From Ypsolopha sequella (Eukaryota; Arthropoda; Insecta; Lepidoptera; Ypsolophidae), in NCBI GenBank assembly GCA_934047225.1, contig OW203983.1, positions 372,001 through 436,000 of the forward strand: a stretch of DNA of 64,000 bases, read 5' to 3'. The position numbers and the translations under genes are program-made. Position 1 is the stretch's first letter, and every line of letters begins with the position of its first letter. Below are positions 1-11,115 of the stretch, piece after piece. Under the pieces are notes generated by a model that was given only the letters and a program-made list of their open reading frames with translations, was not told the origin of the DNA and made no database searches.

Positions 1-512
1 CCCCCCTGTATCTTCGTTGTGGGTAAAGCTAGAAGTCTGAAATTTCAGCTACCAAGAGTTCTTACTGAATCTACTTCTACCCCCAAATTACAAGTTTGTA
101 CCTATATTTGATTACGAAATATCTCAAGTCAAATTTCCCTTATTTTGTCACTGACTGACTGACACATAATCAAAAGTCTAAAGATGTTCTAGCAGGCCTA
201 CAAACTTGAAATTTTGCATGCGGTTAGTGTTAAGTGTACATTGCAACAAAAAAATATAAAAATGTTATTTGCGGTTGGTAATTTAATATTTCCATACAAA
301 GTCTATACAAAATGTATGTTTCCAGCTGCATCTATAAATTTGTATGACACTAGATGACGTTGGTGGTATGCTGCTTTGCATTAAAGACATCTACCACGAA
401 AAATTCTACCTCGTGACGCTAGATGGTAAAAAGTGTAAAAATATGTATACCTTTATTTCCGAAAATAGAGCAAGTAGTAAAAATAAAAAATAAAACCGTT
501 AAAGTGCGAAAA
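1..512. other. No gene recognised
   Basis: AT-rich sequence without a convincing coding region or recognisable mobile-element protein. It may be part of an old interspersed repeat, but nothing here allows a family to be named. Confidence 0.5.
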
Positions 513-1760
513 AAAAACCGGTAAAGTGCGAATCGAACTCGCGCATAAAGGGTTCCGTACCCCTACACAATACAGGTACGGAACCCTAAAAGTAAATAAC
601 AACCATATAGATGCCATAGCAACATTAAGGCGACAAAAACAAAGCGATAAAACGGTAGCGCCTGACAAACAATTCGGTACCTTTTTAGTACGGAACCCTA
701 ATTTTTCATTATTTTACTTTAAAGTATTTACTACAAACTGCCCAAAGTTTAAACTTGTACTTGTATGTATTACCGTTCTAAAGATAGAGCCTTTGTTATA
801 ATAATCTGTTCCTTGGGTAAGGAACCCTAAAAAGGGTGGTTTATAATGTTTGATACATTCACAATTAGTCAATTTAAGAAGAGAATATCAACATTTTGTA
901 ATTAAGTCACTAAAAAAACGGTAAAGTGCGAATCCGACTCGCACATAAAGGGTTCCGTACCCCCACACAATACGGGTATGGAACCCTAAAAGTAAATTGC
1001 AACAACATAGATCTATGCCGTAGCACCATCAAAGCGACAAAAAACAAAGCGATAAAACGGGATAAAACGGTAGCGCCTGACAAAAAATTCGTTACCTTTT
1101 TAGGAAGGAACCCTCATTTTTTATTATTTGTTATTTTACTTTAAAGTAGTCTGCCTAAATTTTCAACTTGTAGGTACTTGTATGTATAACCGTTCTAACG
1201 ATAGAGGCTTTGTTATAATAATCTGTGCTTTGGGTAAGGAACCCTAAAACACATTTAGTCTATTTAAGAAGAGAAATATCAACATTTGGTAAATAAGTCG
1301 CTATTAAACCGGATAAGTGCAAGTCGGACTCGCTCACGAAGGGTTCCGTACTACCATCACACAATATGGGTACGAAACCCCAAACCATTATGGTAAATAC
1401 CAACAATAAAGATGACATAGCAACATAAAGGCGACAAAAAACAAGGCGCTAAAATGGTAGCGCCTGAGAAACAAATCAGCACCTATTGAATAAGGAACTC
1501 TAATATTTATCTGCCCAAAATTGTTATATTATAAAGATAGAGCTGAAACAAATAACGTCGAATAATTGGACCCCCCCTTGGATTTCCATTTCATATTATA
1601 GAGGACAAAGTAACATAATATATTATGTGAAAATATTTACGCGCTATATTCACCTATAACGGCTGAAGCTGTAGACCCCTGTGATAGATGGATAGACAGC
1701 GGAGGCTTAGTAATAGGGTCACGGAATCTTAGGATACGGAACCCTAAAAATCAAGGTAAA
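513..1760 (+). repeat. Three tandem copies of a ~400-bp lepidopteran-type interspersed repeat
   Basis: Copies begin near 513, 914 and 1305. Each opens with a variant of ggtaaagtgcgaatcgaact, followed by gggttccgta, and later carries gcgacaaaaa and ggaaccctaaaa. Copies 1 and 2 also share a downstream block (about 771-832 and 1188-1248). The third is more diverged and fades near 1550; another ggaaccctaaaa end lies near 1740. The aagtgcg/ggttccgta core resembles a repeat common in moth and butterfly genomes (recognition, not a search). The short ORFs inside are not credible genes. Confidence 0.7.
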
Positions 1761-2024
1761 AGGTTATTTATCCAGTAAAGCTTACAGGAAAAATAAAGCT
1801 GCTAATGTTGTATTCTTTGTATATGCATCCTCTATGATGTAGGTATAATGAAATGTCTTTGTACTCGTTAGTCATTGAATAAAGACCAGGTTTAGACATA
1901 ATAATGTACTCTGTGGTTTAGACTGACAAGCGTGCCTTTCACTTCATGGTCAAAAGAAATATTAACCTGCCTGTTGCATCTAATTGTGGATAATAATAAT
2001 AATAACTTACCGTAAAAATGAATA

Positions 2025-2474
2025 TTGCAATGTAGCCTGAAATATTGTCCACACCTAGTTGTCCCTATACCTGGAGATGGTTTATGTTGGTTCCATTCTT
2101 TGTCATTCTCTATGTATGAGAACATTGAGTCGTCGTATGACATTAGGTTTGCGGTAGTCGAGTATGTGGAAGCGCATTGGGATGAAATGCAACTTTATAC
2201 GTGTGACGAGCGTGGAGACACATAACGCTGACCTGTACTCGACAGCAATGATGACAACTACCACCATGGTTCCGTATCCGAACTTATGGGAGCCACTTCT
2301 TTGTATCCATTTACTTTCGAGGTTTACAAAAATGACCGTTTGAGAGGATCATTTAGTGGCGATCCTGGGACGCCAGTGAAACGTTTACAATTCTCTGGTA
2401 GTTTCTTAGGTGGTCATTATGAAGTGCTCCTTCCCGATACTAGTTTCTCTGGAGTATGTCCAAATGATCAGTAA
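2025..2474 (+). pseudogene. Broken OTU-type cysteine protease domain (mobile-element derived)
   Basis: Two reading frames together give an OTU-like domain. The first (2025-2225) has the catalytic-cysteine block PGDGLCWFHSL and then a helix-rich stretch ending YTCDERGD. A frameshift follows, and the second frame (2286-2474) has LYPFTFEVYKND, PVKRLQFSG and the histidine block GGHYEVLLP. In OTU proteases the Asp-Gly-x-Cys motif and a late His form the catalytic dyad. Similar OTU domains occur in arthropod transposons such as Helitrons and in some retroelements. No helicase or RT flanks it, so this is an orphan relic. A functional protein is unlikely given the frameshift and the neighbouring repeats. 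Confidence 0.65.
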
Positions 2475-2564
2475 AAGGGAGTGGGCTTTAAGTAAATCCG
2501 TAGCTGACGTGCAAGAAATATTACCCGAGAAGAAAAAAAGGAGGACTACCTACAAAAAGAAATG

Positions 2565-3822
2565 AGATCCCATCAAAAACATAAAATGTACAAAAATGTC
2601 GAGTCTCGCAATGCAATCCTTCCACCGTAAAAAGTTGTGAGATCTTATGTAAAGCCAAGTCTGTTATTTTAGTTTGTATGGAAGCACCTTTTCATTTTAG
2701 TTAGTATGGGAGCACCTATTGAACAAATGTATCATTAATTGTTTCCTAATTAGTTACCTACCAACATTAAGTGACTGTATTAATATTAGTCATCTTTATT
2801 TCTCTAATAAAATATAGTGACTTGGCAATCGCAGAACACAAATAAAGCGCTGATGCGTAGAAATATCTTCTCAAATCGCTAACAAATTGGTATTAGGTAG
2901 ATATGTTGTATATGTTGCTGTGCGATTGCGAAGTCACTATATTTTATTATAGAAATATTCAAATTCAAATTCAAATTCAAATAGTTTATTTTGCAAAGCA
3001 GGTATAGATATATACACTTTTTACACGTCAAATTTAATCTAATAAAGAAAATATATGTAATAGAATAATAAATGTACATGAACTAAATTAAAGGTTTATT
3101 TAATTTATGTAGCAATATATTTACGATTAAAATGATAGGTAAAATATATATTATACAAGGTAAAATCCAATCAGCCGCCCGAACCCATACCGGAGACCCG
3201 GCCAGGGACCAGGAACAAGGTTCAGTGATCACCAACCGAGCCCCCAGCACGAATCCAGGCGGCCGACCAAATCCCATCCTATATACTACATACTAATAGG
3301 TTACATATATAAATACATGCCTACCTCCGCCCATTCGATTAGTCTTGCTAAGAAGAAGGGCAAGAAACTTAGCAAGATCATGTCTTTTTTTCAACATAAA
3401 ACTTATACTATACAATATATGACTTATATCTACTTTAACCAAGGGATAAGAAAATACAAGACAGTAGGAATTCAGGTTAATGAAAAAAAGAAAAACATAT
3501 ATATCTTTGTCTACCTGTCTCATATAGTCCTTTTCCTTTTACAGTCTATAATCAATTAATGTTTACACCTTAGAGGATGACTAATAAAGATGACTAATAT
3601 TAATACAGTCACTTAATGTTGGTAGGTAACTAATTAGGAAACAATTTATGATACATTTGTTCAATAGGTGCTCCCATACTAACTAAAATGAAAAGGTGCT
3701 TCCATACAAACTAAAATAACAGACTTGGCTTTACATAAGATCTCACAACTTTTTACGGTGGAAGGATTGCATTGCGAGACTCGACATTTTTGTACATTTT
3801 ATGTTTTTGATGGGATTTATTT
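2565..3822. mobile_element. Foldback (long inverted repeat) element with nested LINE 3' end
   Basis: The left arm, about 2565-2800, reappears as its reverse complement at about 3580-3822; both contain gtgagatcttatgtaaagcc and tatggaagcaccttttcatt or the complement. Arms are roughly 235 bp. A partial third copy of the arm lies at 12940-13060. The interior (about 2945-3575) holds a minus-strand LINE 3' untranslated region that also occurs at 26563-27137. No transposase is visible, so it looks like a non-autonomous foldback element used as a landing site by a LINE. Confidence 0.75.
2945..3575 (-). mobile_element. LINE 3'-UTR fragment with (tttgaa)n tail
   Basis: Read on the minus strand, the segment runs from tctaaggtgtaaacattaat to gcaaaataaactatttgaa followed by about four tttgaa units. 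It matches the plus-strand segment 26563-27137 along most of its length, including the GC-rich block with ggccgcctggattcgtgctg. At 13170-13712 the first part of the same UTR directly follows a LINE ORF C-terminus, which identifies it as a LINE 3' end. The small ORF here (3083-3277) is repeated at the other copy but is UTR, not a gene. Confidence 0.7.
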
Positions 3823-4344
3823 TGAATATGGAATTAACTCCTCCAACCCCTGTGCTCCTGGTACACTCCACGTAACATTGTCGACCAAAGTAGAATTAAT
3901 TGCGTCTTCAGAATGCGTGGTCATAATCACGTAGAAAGATATAGCTTATATACTCTGTCATTTAGACACATGCTGCCATCGATATCGTCTCTATTGCTAG
4001 CATCATAGAGCACAGGTTGGCATCTATCAATCAATAACGGTAGGTCGGGTGATGTCACAAATTAGCAGCGTTCCCACGGTTGGCACACGCCCGCTGATCC
4101 CTAGTCGGTTTGACCCCTGCTTTAGATGCTCTCGGGGGTCCATATAATACATTATTATTGCTTGTTTTTTCTGGTCCTACAAACTTTTTCTCGTTTGATG
4201 GAGTTTCGTTTAAAAAAGTCTGCCACTGGCAGGTCAGAGTGACATAATACGGAGTGTTAACGGACGGTTCAATAAAACTAGATAATCTGCTGATCATACT
4301 GAACAAGATTCCTAAAGAAAGGTAGACGGTATACATACACCCAT
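3823..4344. other. No gene recognised
   Basis: Between a foldback element and a LINE remnant. A 112-codon minus-strand frame exists (4055-4393) but shows no family motif and overlaps the start of the LINE remnant on the other strand. Confidence 0.45.
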
Positions 4345-5072
4345 TATTTATAAAAACATGTGCAAATGAACTATCTCCTCCCTTATCTCTCATATTTATT
4401 AAGTCTTTAAATGAAGGTCATGTTCCCACTGTACGGAAGCGCTCTCTAATTACCCCGGTTTTTAAGGGCGGCGACAACCATGATGTTACCAAGTATCGCG
4501 GTATCTCCAAACTCTCAATGTTTCAGATCACTTTCACTTTATCGCGTCACATGCTGCCGTGAAAAAGAGCGTAGTGTAGAAACTAAACTGATTACGTTTG
4601 TAGACTACGTATTAAATGCAATGGATGATGGTTTTCAGGTAGATGCCGTGTATACGGATTTCTCGAAAGCTTTTGACAAAATTAAACATTCTACCTTGCT
4701 AAAACAGCTTCCCCAGATCGGTATATATACGGTAATTTGTTTCGTTGGATCAATTCTTATGTAGAAAGATATACCTCAAATTATTAGTTCTGGAGTACCA
4801 CGATAATTTGTTAATCTTATCTTAAAACTACAATATTCACTTTGTCGTAATATTTAGTATTCAAAATCCTTTTCGATGCCTGTGCGATGTGCCTTTTGTG
4901 TTTGTGTCTTATGTTGTTTACGTATTTTTGTAACTTTCCTTCTTAATTAAGTGTATTTATTTTGATTGTTAACTTCAGGAACCTCCAGGTCTATTCTTTA
5001 CTATTGTTAAATGTTCAAGATTTCTGTGTGACTGTTTGTGTTCTCAATAAAATAAAATTAAAAAATAAATAA
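4345..5072 (+). pseudogene. LINE reverse transcriptase fragment plus 3' UTR
   Basis: Conceptual translation across frames gives TCANELSPPLSLIFIKS, RSLITPVFKGGDNHDVTKY and then LNAMDDGFQVDAVYTDFSKA followed by FDKIKHSTLL, which are RT blocks including motif A with its catalytic Asp. The last part closely resembles the RT of the intact LINE at 35583-38498, so this is a degenerate member of the same or a sister family. The sequence between the two RT blocks is shortened, and motif C (YADD) is absent. The 3' end at about 5040-5072 has aataaaataaaa followed by A-rich sequence. Confidence 0.75.
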
Positions 5073-5215
5073 TTTAAAATTCCATTTAAAGTTGATCAGT
5101 TTGGTATGTGTTTACATTACATTTAAAGATCGCTGTCCACTTACATTTTTCAAGTATAATACTGAATCTTCGGCACGTGAGTCAGTCACATACCTGAACG
5201 GTTTTTTTTTTGTAG

Positions 5216-5301
5216 GTTTATTAAAGGGGGAACAATGCTCAAACGTGATGCTGCCGATCACGAAGGAAACACGAGGTGGCTTCGATTTTTACAATACAAG
5301 C
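5216..5301 (+). CDS. GPR107: Probable upstream exon of the GPR107-like gene (lumenal domain)
   Basis: A poly-T tract ends in a tgtag acceptor just before 5216, and a strong gtaagt donor follows 5301. In the frame ending at the donor, the exon reads LLKGEQCSNVMLPITK, then ETRGGFDFYNTS. It ends in phase 0, matching the phase-0 start of the exon at 11777, so the join would be FDFYNTS followed by FAMYVASDKEEGLYNLFF. That is a plausible end for the extracytoplasmic domain of LUSTR proteins. The call rests on splice signals, phase and local resemblance only; the implied intron (5302-11776) is about 6.5 kb. A transcript would settle it. Confidence 0.5.
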
Positions 5302-5424
5302 GTAAGTATTTACTCCCAATGTGAGGTTCGAGATAAGTTAGGGCACGTTACTAATATATCGTGACTAATCGTGAGTACCCGGTACATATACTCATTTGGT
5401 ATTTAAACCACGAATATTTTAAAA

Positions 5425-5520
5425 TAGTAACCGACTTCAAATGTAATTGCAGTCATTCATCAAAGAGTTTAAAATAATTACAGTAGAATCCAAATATCAC
5501 GACTTCGTTTCTAATGGCCA
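5425..5520. repeat. Fragment of the aaccgacttcaa interspersed repeat
   Basis: The segment starting gtaaccgacttcaaatgtaa and continuing into gcagtcattcatcaaagag matches the arms of the inverted repeat at 20543-20907, which read caaccgacttcaatagtaac and gcagtcattcactaaa. It is a solo, diverged copy. Confidence 0.55.
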
Positions 5521-5740
5521 TAGAAGAAATGAACTAGCAAAGAAAAAAAATCGCCAGTTTTAGTGTTGACATAACGCGCTCTGATTGGCTAAACCAACAC
5601 GACGCGTTGTTGCTTCTAAGTGATATCGATAGTTATGATCAATAAGTAGATATTGTAAGCATTACATTTAAAAAATTTGTAAGCTACCATAGAATCACGA
5701 GTGTAATTTTATTAACTTGGTCGATCTGGCCTAAATTTGG

Positions 5741-5838
5741 TGCCGACCTGTGACATTACTTTGCCTGTGATGACCTGTCATTCCTTACGTGCCGACCTGT
5801 GACATTACTGTGCCTGTGATGACCTGTCATTCAAAAGC
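5741..5838 (+). repeat. Tandem duplication, 49-bp unit x2
   Basis: Two nearly identical copies starting tgccgacctgtgacattact, offset by 49 bases. Both contain gcctgtgatgacctgtcatt. Confidence 0.8.
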
Positions 5839-6256
5839 GGTTACAGCTATTAGATTCGCTTTCCTTTTCACTCTTGTTATATTCCCATAAGGGATTTTTT
5901 TCTCCTTCCCACGCTATGTTCGCATATACGCCAGTATATCCTAAGTCTATGTTACTGACTGTTGAAAAAGTATCAAAGGTGTTTTTTCATTGTGTACTCA
6001 GTGTTTACAGTTTTGTGACATAATTGCCTGGCCAGACTACTATGAAGTAACATACACAAAAAAAGCTGTATACATGGCTTACTATAAGATTTACCGTTTA
6101 CCAATCATACGTATCTGATAACTAGAGGCTTGTCATCGAAGTTTTGTTATCACCTTATTCATAAAGACTACAGTTCAATTTGTACTGAGAAAAAATTTTA
6201 TGCAAAATGTGTCTTATGATAAATTATGATTCATTACCTAAGTTTAGATTTCATTT
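5839..6256. other. No gene recognised (intron)
   Basis: Sequence inside the presumed long intron between 5301 and 11777. No coding or repeat structure was recognised. Confidence 0.4.
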
Positions 6257-6712
6257 CGCGTAACGGTGGTTCGTCACGGTTATGTTGACAAACGGTGGTT
6301 CGCCACGGTTGCGTTGACAAACGGTCGATCGCCACGGTTGTGTTGTCAAATGGTGGTTCGCCACGGTTGCGTTGACAAACGGTGGTTAGCCACGGTTGTG
6401 TTGACAAACAGTGGATCGCCACGGTTGTGTTGTGTAATGGCGGTTCGCCACGGTTGCGTTGACAAACGGTCGATCGCCACGGTTGTGTTGTCAAATGGTG
6501 GTTCGCCACGGTTGCGTTGACAAACGGTGGTTAGCCACGGTTGTGTTGACAAACAGTGGATCGCCACGGTTGTGCTGTGTAATGGTGGTTCGCCACGGTT
6601 GCGTTGACAAACGGTGCCGGTGGTTAGCCACGGTTGTGTTGACAAACAGTGGATCGCCACGGTGGTGTTGTCAAATGGTGGTTCGCCACGGTTGCGTTGA
6701 CTAACGCACAAA
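6257..6712 (+). repeat. Minisatellite, 29-bp unit, about 15 copies
   Basis: Units such as cgccacggttgcgttgacaa recur every 29 bases, with substitutions (gcg/gtg, gacaaac/gtcaaat) and a 6-7 base insertion near 6617. Because 29 is not a multiple of three, the ORFs here cycle through frames and are repeat translation products only. It lies in the presumed long intron of the GPR107-like gene. Confidence 0.85.
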
Positions 6713-7221
6713 TAATGATTGTTTTTCTCATTTTAGAATAAAATGTATAAAATAAAGATGATTTATGGTCTTTCCCGATATATTATAATGTCATTTATGC
6801 TTTACTAGCAACATTTAGTTATTTTATTTATTACGTTGTCAATTGAATGTGCTAAAGGACTTCAAAGCGTGTTTATTGTTGCTGACGTTAAACTAACTAG
6901 TGCCATAAATCACATTGATTTAACAATTTTAATAAAAATAAAACAAAAGCAATCATAACTTGTGCGTTTGGGAAAGTGATTGTGACGAACCCCTTAATGC
7001 AGTCCTATGCATTATTGTGTCGGAGACAACCAGCGGCTTGTAAGCGGGTAGCTACCGAAACCAGTGGCTGGAAACGAATAACCAGCCGCTTGTTACCGGG
7101 TAGATACCTGACTTGAGCATCGAAGAAAACTTTTGGGAAGCATCGAAAAGGAATGTTTGTGAAGTATATTAAATATAATTTCATTATTATATTTTATATT
7201 AAATATACTAATATCAAATTT
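6713..7221. other. Spacer between two minisatellites; short direct repeat
   Basis: No coding region. Two similar segments, about 7027-7056 and 7079-7108, share accagc(g/c)gcttgt and cgggta(g)ctacc-like sequence. Otherwise AT-rich. Confidence 0.4.
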
Positions 7222-8845
7222 TGTTACTCGGTTCGTGCGGCAGCGCCCCGCGACCCCGCTCTGTATCGTTACTCGGTTCGTGCGGCAGCGCCCCGCGACC
7301 CCGCTCTGTATCGTTACTCGGTTCGTGCGGCAGCGCCCCGCGACCCCGCTCTGTATCGTTACTCGGTTCGTGCGGCAGCGCCCCGCGACCCCGCTCTGTA
7401 TCGTTACTCGGTTCGTGCGGCAGCGCCCCGCGACCCCGCTCTGTATCGTTACTCGGTTCGTGCGGCAGCGCCCCGCGACCCCGCTCTGTATCGTTACTCG
7501 GTTCGTGCGGCAGCGCCCCGCGACCCCGCTCTGTATCGTTACTCGGTTCGTGCGGCAGCGCCCCGCGACCCCGCTCTGTATCGTTACTCGGTTCGTGCGG
7601 CAGCGCCCCGCGACCCCGCTCTGTATCGTTACTCGGTTCGTGCGGCAGCGCCCCGCGACCCCGCTCTGTATCGTTACTCGGTTCGTGCGGCAGCGCCCCG
7701 CGACCCCGCTCTGTATCGTTACTCGGTTCGTGCGGCAGCGCCCCGCGACCCCGCTCTGTATCGTTACTCGGTTCGTGCGGCAGCGCCCCGCGACCCCGCT
7801 CTGTATCGTTACTCGGTTCGTGCGGCAGCGCCCCGCGACCCCGCTCTGTATCGTTACTCGGTTCGTGCGGCAGCGCCCCGCGACCCCGCTCTGTATCGTT
7901 ACTCGGTTCGTGCGGCAGCGCCCCGCGACCCCGCTCTGTATCGTTACTCGGTTCGTGCGGCAGCGCCCCGCGACCCCGCTCTGTATCGTTACTCGGTTCG
8001 TGCGGCAGCGCCCCGCGACCCCGCTCTGTATCGTTACTCGGTTCGTGCGGCAGCGCCCCGCGACCCCGCTCTGTATCGTTACTCGGTTCGTGCGGCAGCG
8101 CCCCGCGACCCCGCTCTGTATCGTTACTCGGTTCGTGCGGCAGCGCCCCGCGACCCCGCTCTGTATCGTTACTCGGTTCGTGCGGCAGCGCCCCGCGACC
8201 CCGCTCTGTATCGTTACTCGGTTCGTGCGGCAGCGCCCCGCGACCCCGCTCTGTATCGTTACTCGGTTCGTGCGGCAGCGCCCCGCGACCCCGCTCTGTA
8301 TCGTTACTCGGTTCGTGCGGCAGCGCCCCGCGACCCCGCTCTGTATCGTTACTCGGTTCGTGCGGCAGCGCCCCGCGACCCCGCTCTGTATCGTTACTTG
8401 GTTCGTGCGGCAGCGCCCCGCGACCCCGCTCTGTATCGTTACTCGGTTCGTGCGGCAGCGCCCCGCGACCCCGCTCTGTATCGTTACTCGGTTCGTGCGG
8501 CAGCGCCCCGCGACCCCGCTCTGTATCGTTACTCGGTTCGTGCGGCAGCGCCCCGCGACCCCGCTCTGTATCGTTACTCGGTTCGTGCGGCAGCGCCCCG
8601 CGACCCCGCTCTGTATCGTTACTCGGTTCGTGCGGCAGCGCCCCGCGACCCCGCTCTGTATCGTTACTCGGTTCGTGCGGCAGCGCCCCGCGACCCCGCT
8701 CTGTATCGTTACTCGGTTCGTGCGGCAGCGCCCCGCGACCCCGCTCTGTATCGTTACTCGGTTCGTGCGGCAGCGCCCCGCGACCCCGCTCTGTATCGTT
8801 ACTCGGTTCGTGCGGCAGCGCCCCGCGACCCCGCTCTGTATCGTT
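7222..8845 (+). repeat. Highly homogeneous GC-rich minisatellite, 45-bp unit x36
   Basis: Thirty-six head-to-tail copies of a 45-bp unit containing gttcgtgcggcagcgccccg, cgaccccgctctgtatcg and ttactcg. I see a single substitution in the whole array (c to t at 8399). Since 45 is a multiple of three and the unit lacks stops in several frames, long ORFs of 545-575 codons appear on both strands; these are by-products. The array is rich in CpG and contrasts with AT-rich flanks. It sits in the presumed long intron before the exon at 11777. Confidence 0.95.
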
Positions 8846-9639
8846 TTCCACGATCCAGTTCGTGAAGCATATTTGTTACTCGGTCCGTATGTAGTATCTA
8901 TTCACACTTATTTCATAGATACATTCCTATTTCCAAAACATTTCTCACAAATAAATTATTAAAATAGTCCTATTCCACTGCTGTGTCACATTTTGTACGT
9001 AAAAAATAAATCATAGCTCGAGAGGCGTGATTTAACCGAGAACGCGGGGAGCGCTCCCGTTGAATACATCGCGAGCAGACAGGGACCCGGCACGGCACAG
9101 TATAAACGAAACGGCGTGGCGGCAGGCCGGCAGGTGTTTCAAAGTTTCAATAATACAATAGGTTTAGGTATTGCTCCTACCTAATTAATCTTACTTAATT
9201 TATTATTAGCAAACTTTATATAGTTCTTTGCTTTATTTATTAATGATAAAATAAAACTCTTATGCTGTTTTATATCTTTTTCTAAAAATGTTTATATTTT
9301 ATAAAACACTTCTGATGGTGCATTTTGCAAAAAAGCAAAATATAAATAAAATGTATTTTTTAATCCTTTTCTTGCAAAAATGCAAGAAAGATGGAAATAT
9401 AATTTATTAATTTAATTATTTATAATTTAGTTTAGATATAAATTAATTTTGTCAATTAAGTTTTTTTATGTAAATAAACTAATTATAATTTATTCATTAA
9501 TATACCGGGTGTAGTAAATAGTCAGTAATAAATAAAATCACATGTTCTACTAAATGTTTAAGCGTTATAAACTTATTTCAGTAGTTTCAGTCCACAAAAC
9601 ATTGTTGGTCGTCCAAATTTAAATATAAATGCTTTTGTT
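8846..9639. other. AT-rich spacer, no gene recognised
   Basis: A stretch at 9010-9130 is more GC-rich (ggacccggcacggcacagta and neighbours), followed by very AT-rich sequence. A ccgggtgtagtaaatagtca motif near 9505 may mark a repeat end. No splice-bounded coding segment was recognised. Confidence 0.4.
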
Positions 9640-9940
9640 TTCCATCACTGCTGTTTCGCATGCATGCTTCACTTCCGGTCAGCTCCGGCGCAGCGCTGTC
9701 ATTCCGTCGGATTCCTTTGGTTTCAACGAGTCACACCGAAACCAGTCACAGTGTAACTCGTTGGGGCAAAAAATAATAAAATATCCCAACCAGTCACACT
9801 GTTGTTTCTCGATGGGACAACTTTTTATTTTTTGTCCTAACGAGTCACACCCCCAAATCAAGAGTGTAATTCGTTGGGATTAAAATCTGTTACACGTGGA
9901 CAACTTTTTTCTTCCCAACGAGTAACACTGTTACCTAAAG
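9640..9940. repeat. Degenerate repeat cluster with cga/gtcacac and aactcgttggg motifs
   Basis: Motifs cgagtcacac, taactcgttggg, tcccaacgagt and ccagtcacac recur in both orientations about every 50-60 bases. This looks like a decayed satellite or repeat end with small internal inverted repeats. Two opposing short ORFs are by-products. Confidence 0.55.
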
Positions 9941-10919
9941 CAAGTAGGCAATAACGATCTAAGGCGGAGTAATATTTTGTTACCGAAAGCTTAGACCTAT
10001 TGTTTTGAGTGAGTCACAATAACAACTTATATAGCATAGTTTGGTTTCTCAAATAGTTTATACGCTTGGAAAAACTTACACAAAAGGGGCCGAGGTGGTG
10101 TCGGCGACTTGTAAACATGGCGTGTTACGGATATCAGCATGACTAGCTACCTTTTGCTAGTTCTTATTTCGGCTTTATTTTGCCGTCAAAAATATTTACA
10201 GATAGGGAGCCTAAACTGCAGGCGGCTCAACATTCGCATACCCGTTGTGTATGTGACATATTTAATAGATATTAAATAATTTACTGAATTTATAGTTTAC
10301 TATTATGACCTGGGCAAAAAATGTAGCAGGATTTTTTAAAAATCGTAAACGACTTTTAGCTTAATGAAAAGTTGGCTGTATAAAAAGCTTAAAAGCTTAA
10401 AACGCTTATTACTTTTTTGAAGATAGTTTTCTAGAAAATTGCTCAAATTGTAGAGGATTAATTTTGAAAATAATGTTACTTACGGCTTTTAATACATTAT
10501 AAAACAATTTTCCCTCTTTTTATATTATTAATGAACTTTCCATCATACTTTACAGGCTTAGTCTGTCCAAATGTCTACAGACTGTCTAAATTGGTGCTTT
10601 TTGTTTGGTATATTATAAAAAAAAATTACAATTGATCAATTTGGGCGTAGGTATTTAAAAGTTCATTGATTTTATGTACAAAATTTTAATTATTTGTTTT
10701 CTGTGCATTAATTGTTTGTATGTACAAAGTTTTCATTATTTGCCTTTTGTACATTAATTTTACATAAAACATATCTAAGTTAATCACGATGTTACTAATT
10801 AAAACAAAAATGAACTCTTATTAATTACGAAAAGCAATTTAAACGCATCAAGCAAATAAACGCATCCGCCCAGCAATATAAGCGAATAAACACTGAAAAA
10901 CAGGTCGAGAATTTGAAAT
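9941..10919. other. AT-rich intron sequence, no gene recognised
   Basis: No ORF with family motifs. Around 10660-10760 there is a short diverged direct repeat around ttttgtacaaa/aattatttg. Confidence 0.4.
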
Positions 10920-11115
10920 GTTTTTAACGAAAATTTTATAAGACCGATGTAAAAATACTATCATTTAAAAGCGTAAGCTTATTATTACCACGCAAATTTA
11001 ATCGTCTAAAAAAGTTTTTAAACGTATTTTTCATACGACCGATGTAAAAGTGTTGTCGCTTGAAAGCGTAGGCCTGAATTCTGTTGCCGAGCAAATTTGG
11101 TCGTCCAATATGAGC
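10920..11115 (+). repeat. Two diverged ~95-bp direct repeats
   Basis: Both copies contain the order ttttta acg, ataagaccgatgtaaaa or atacgaccgatgtaaaa, (tt)aaagcgta(a/g)g and gcaaatttaatcgtc or gcaaatttggtcgtc. The copies start near 10920 and 11018. Confidence 0.6.

Noticed and set aside
4055..4393. 112-codon minus-strand ORF
   Set aside because: No recognisable motif, and the right end overlaps LINE RT sequence on the plus strand.
5092..5364. 90-codon ORF as a separate gene
   Set aside because: Better explained as a probable exon (5216-5301) flanked by intron read-through; the parts outside the splice sites look non-coding.
7153..8962. Four long ORFs (545-575 codons) on both strands
   Set aside because: They are translations of the 45-bp tandem repeat in different frames; the unit length is a multiple of three and lacks stops. 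No unique protein sequence, no splice or start context.
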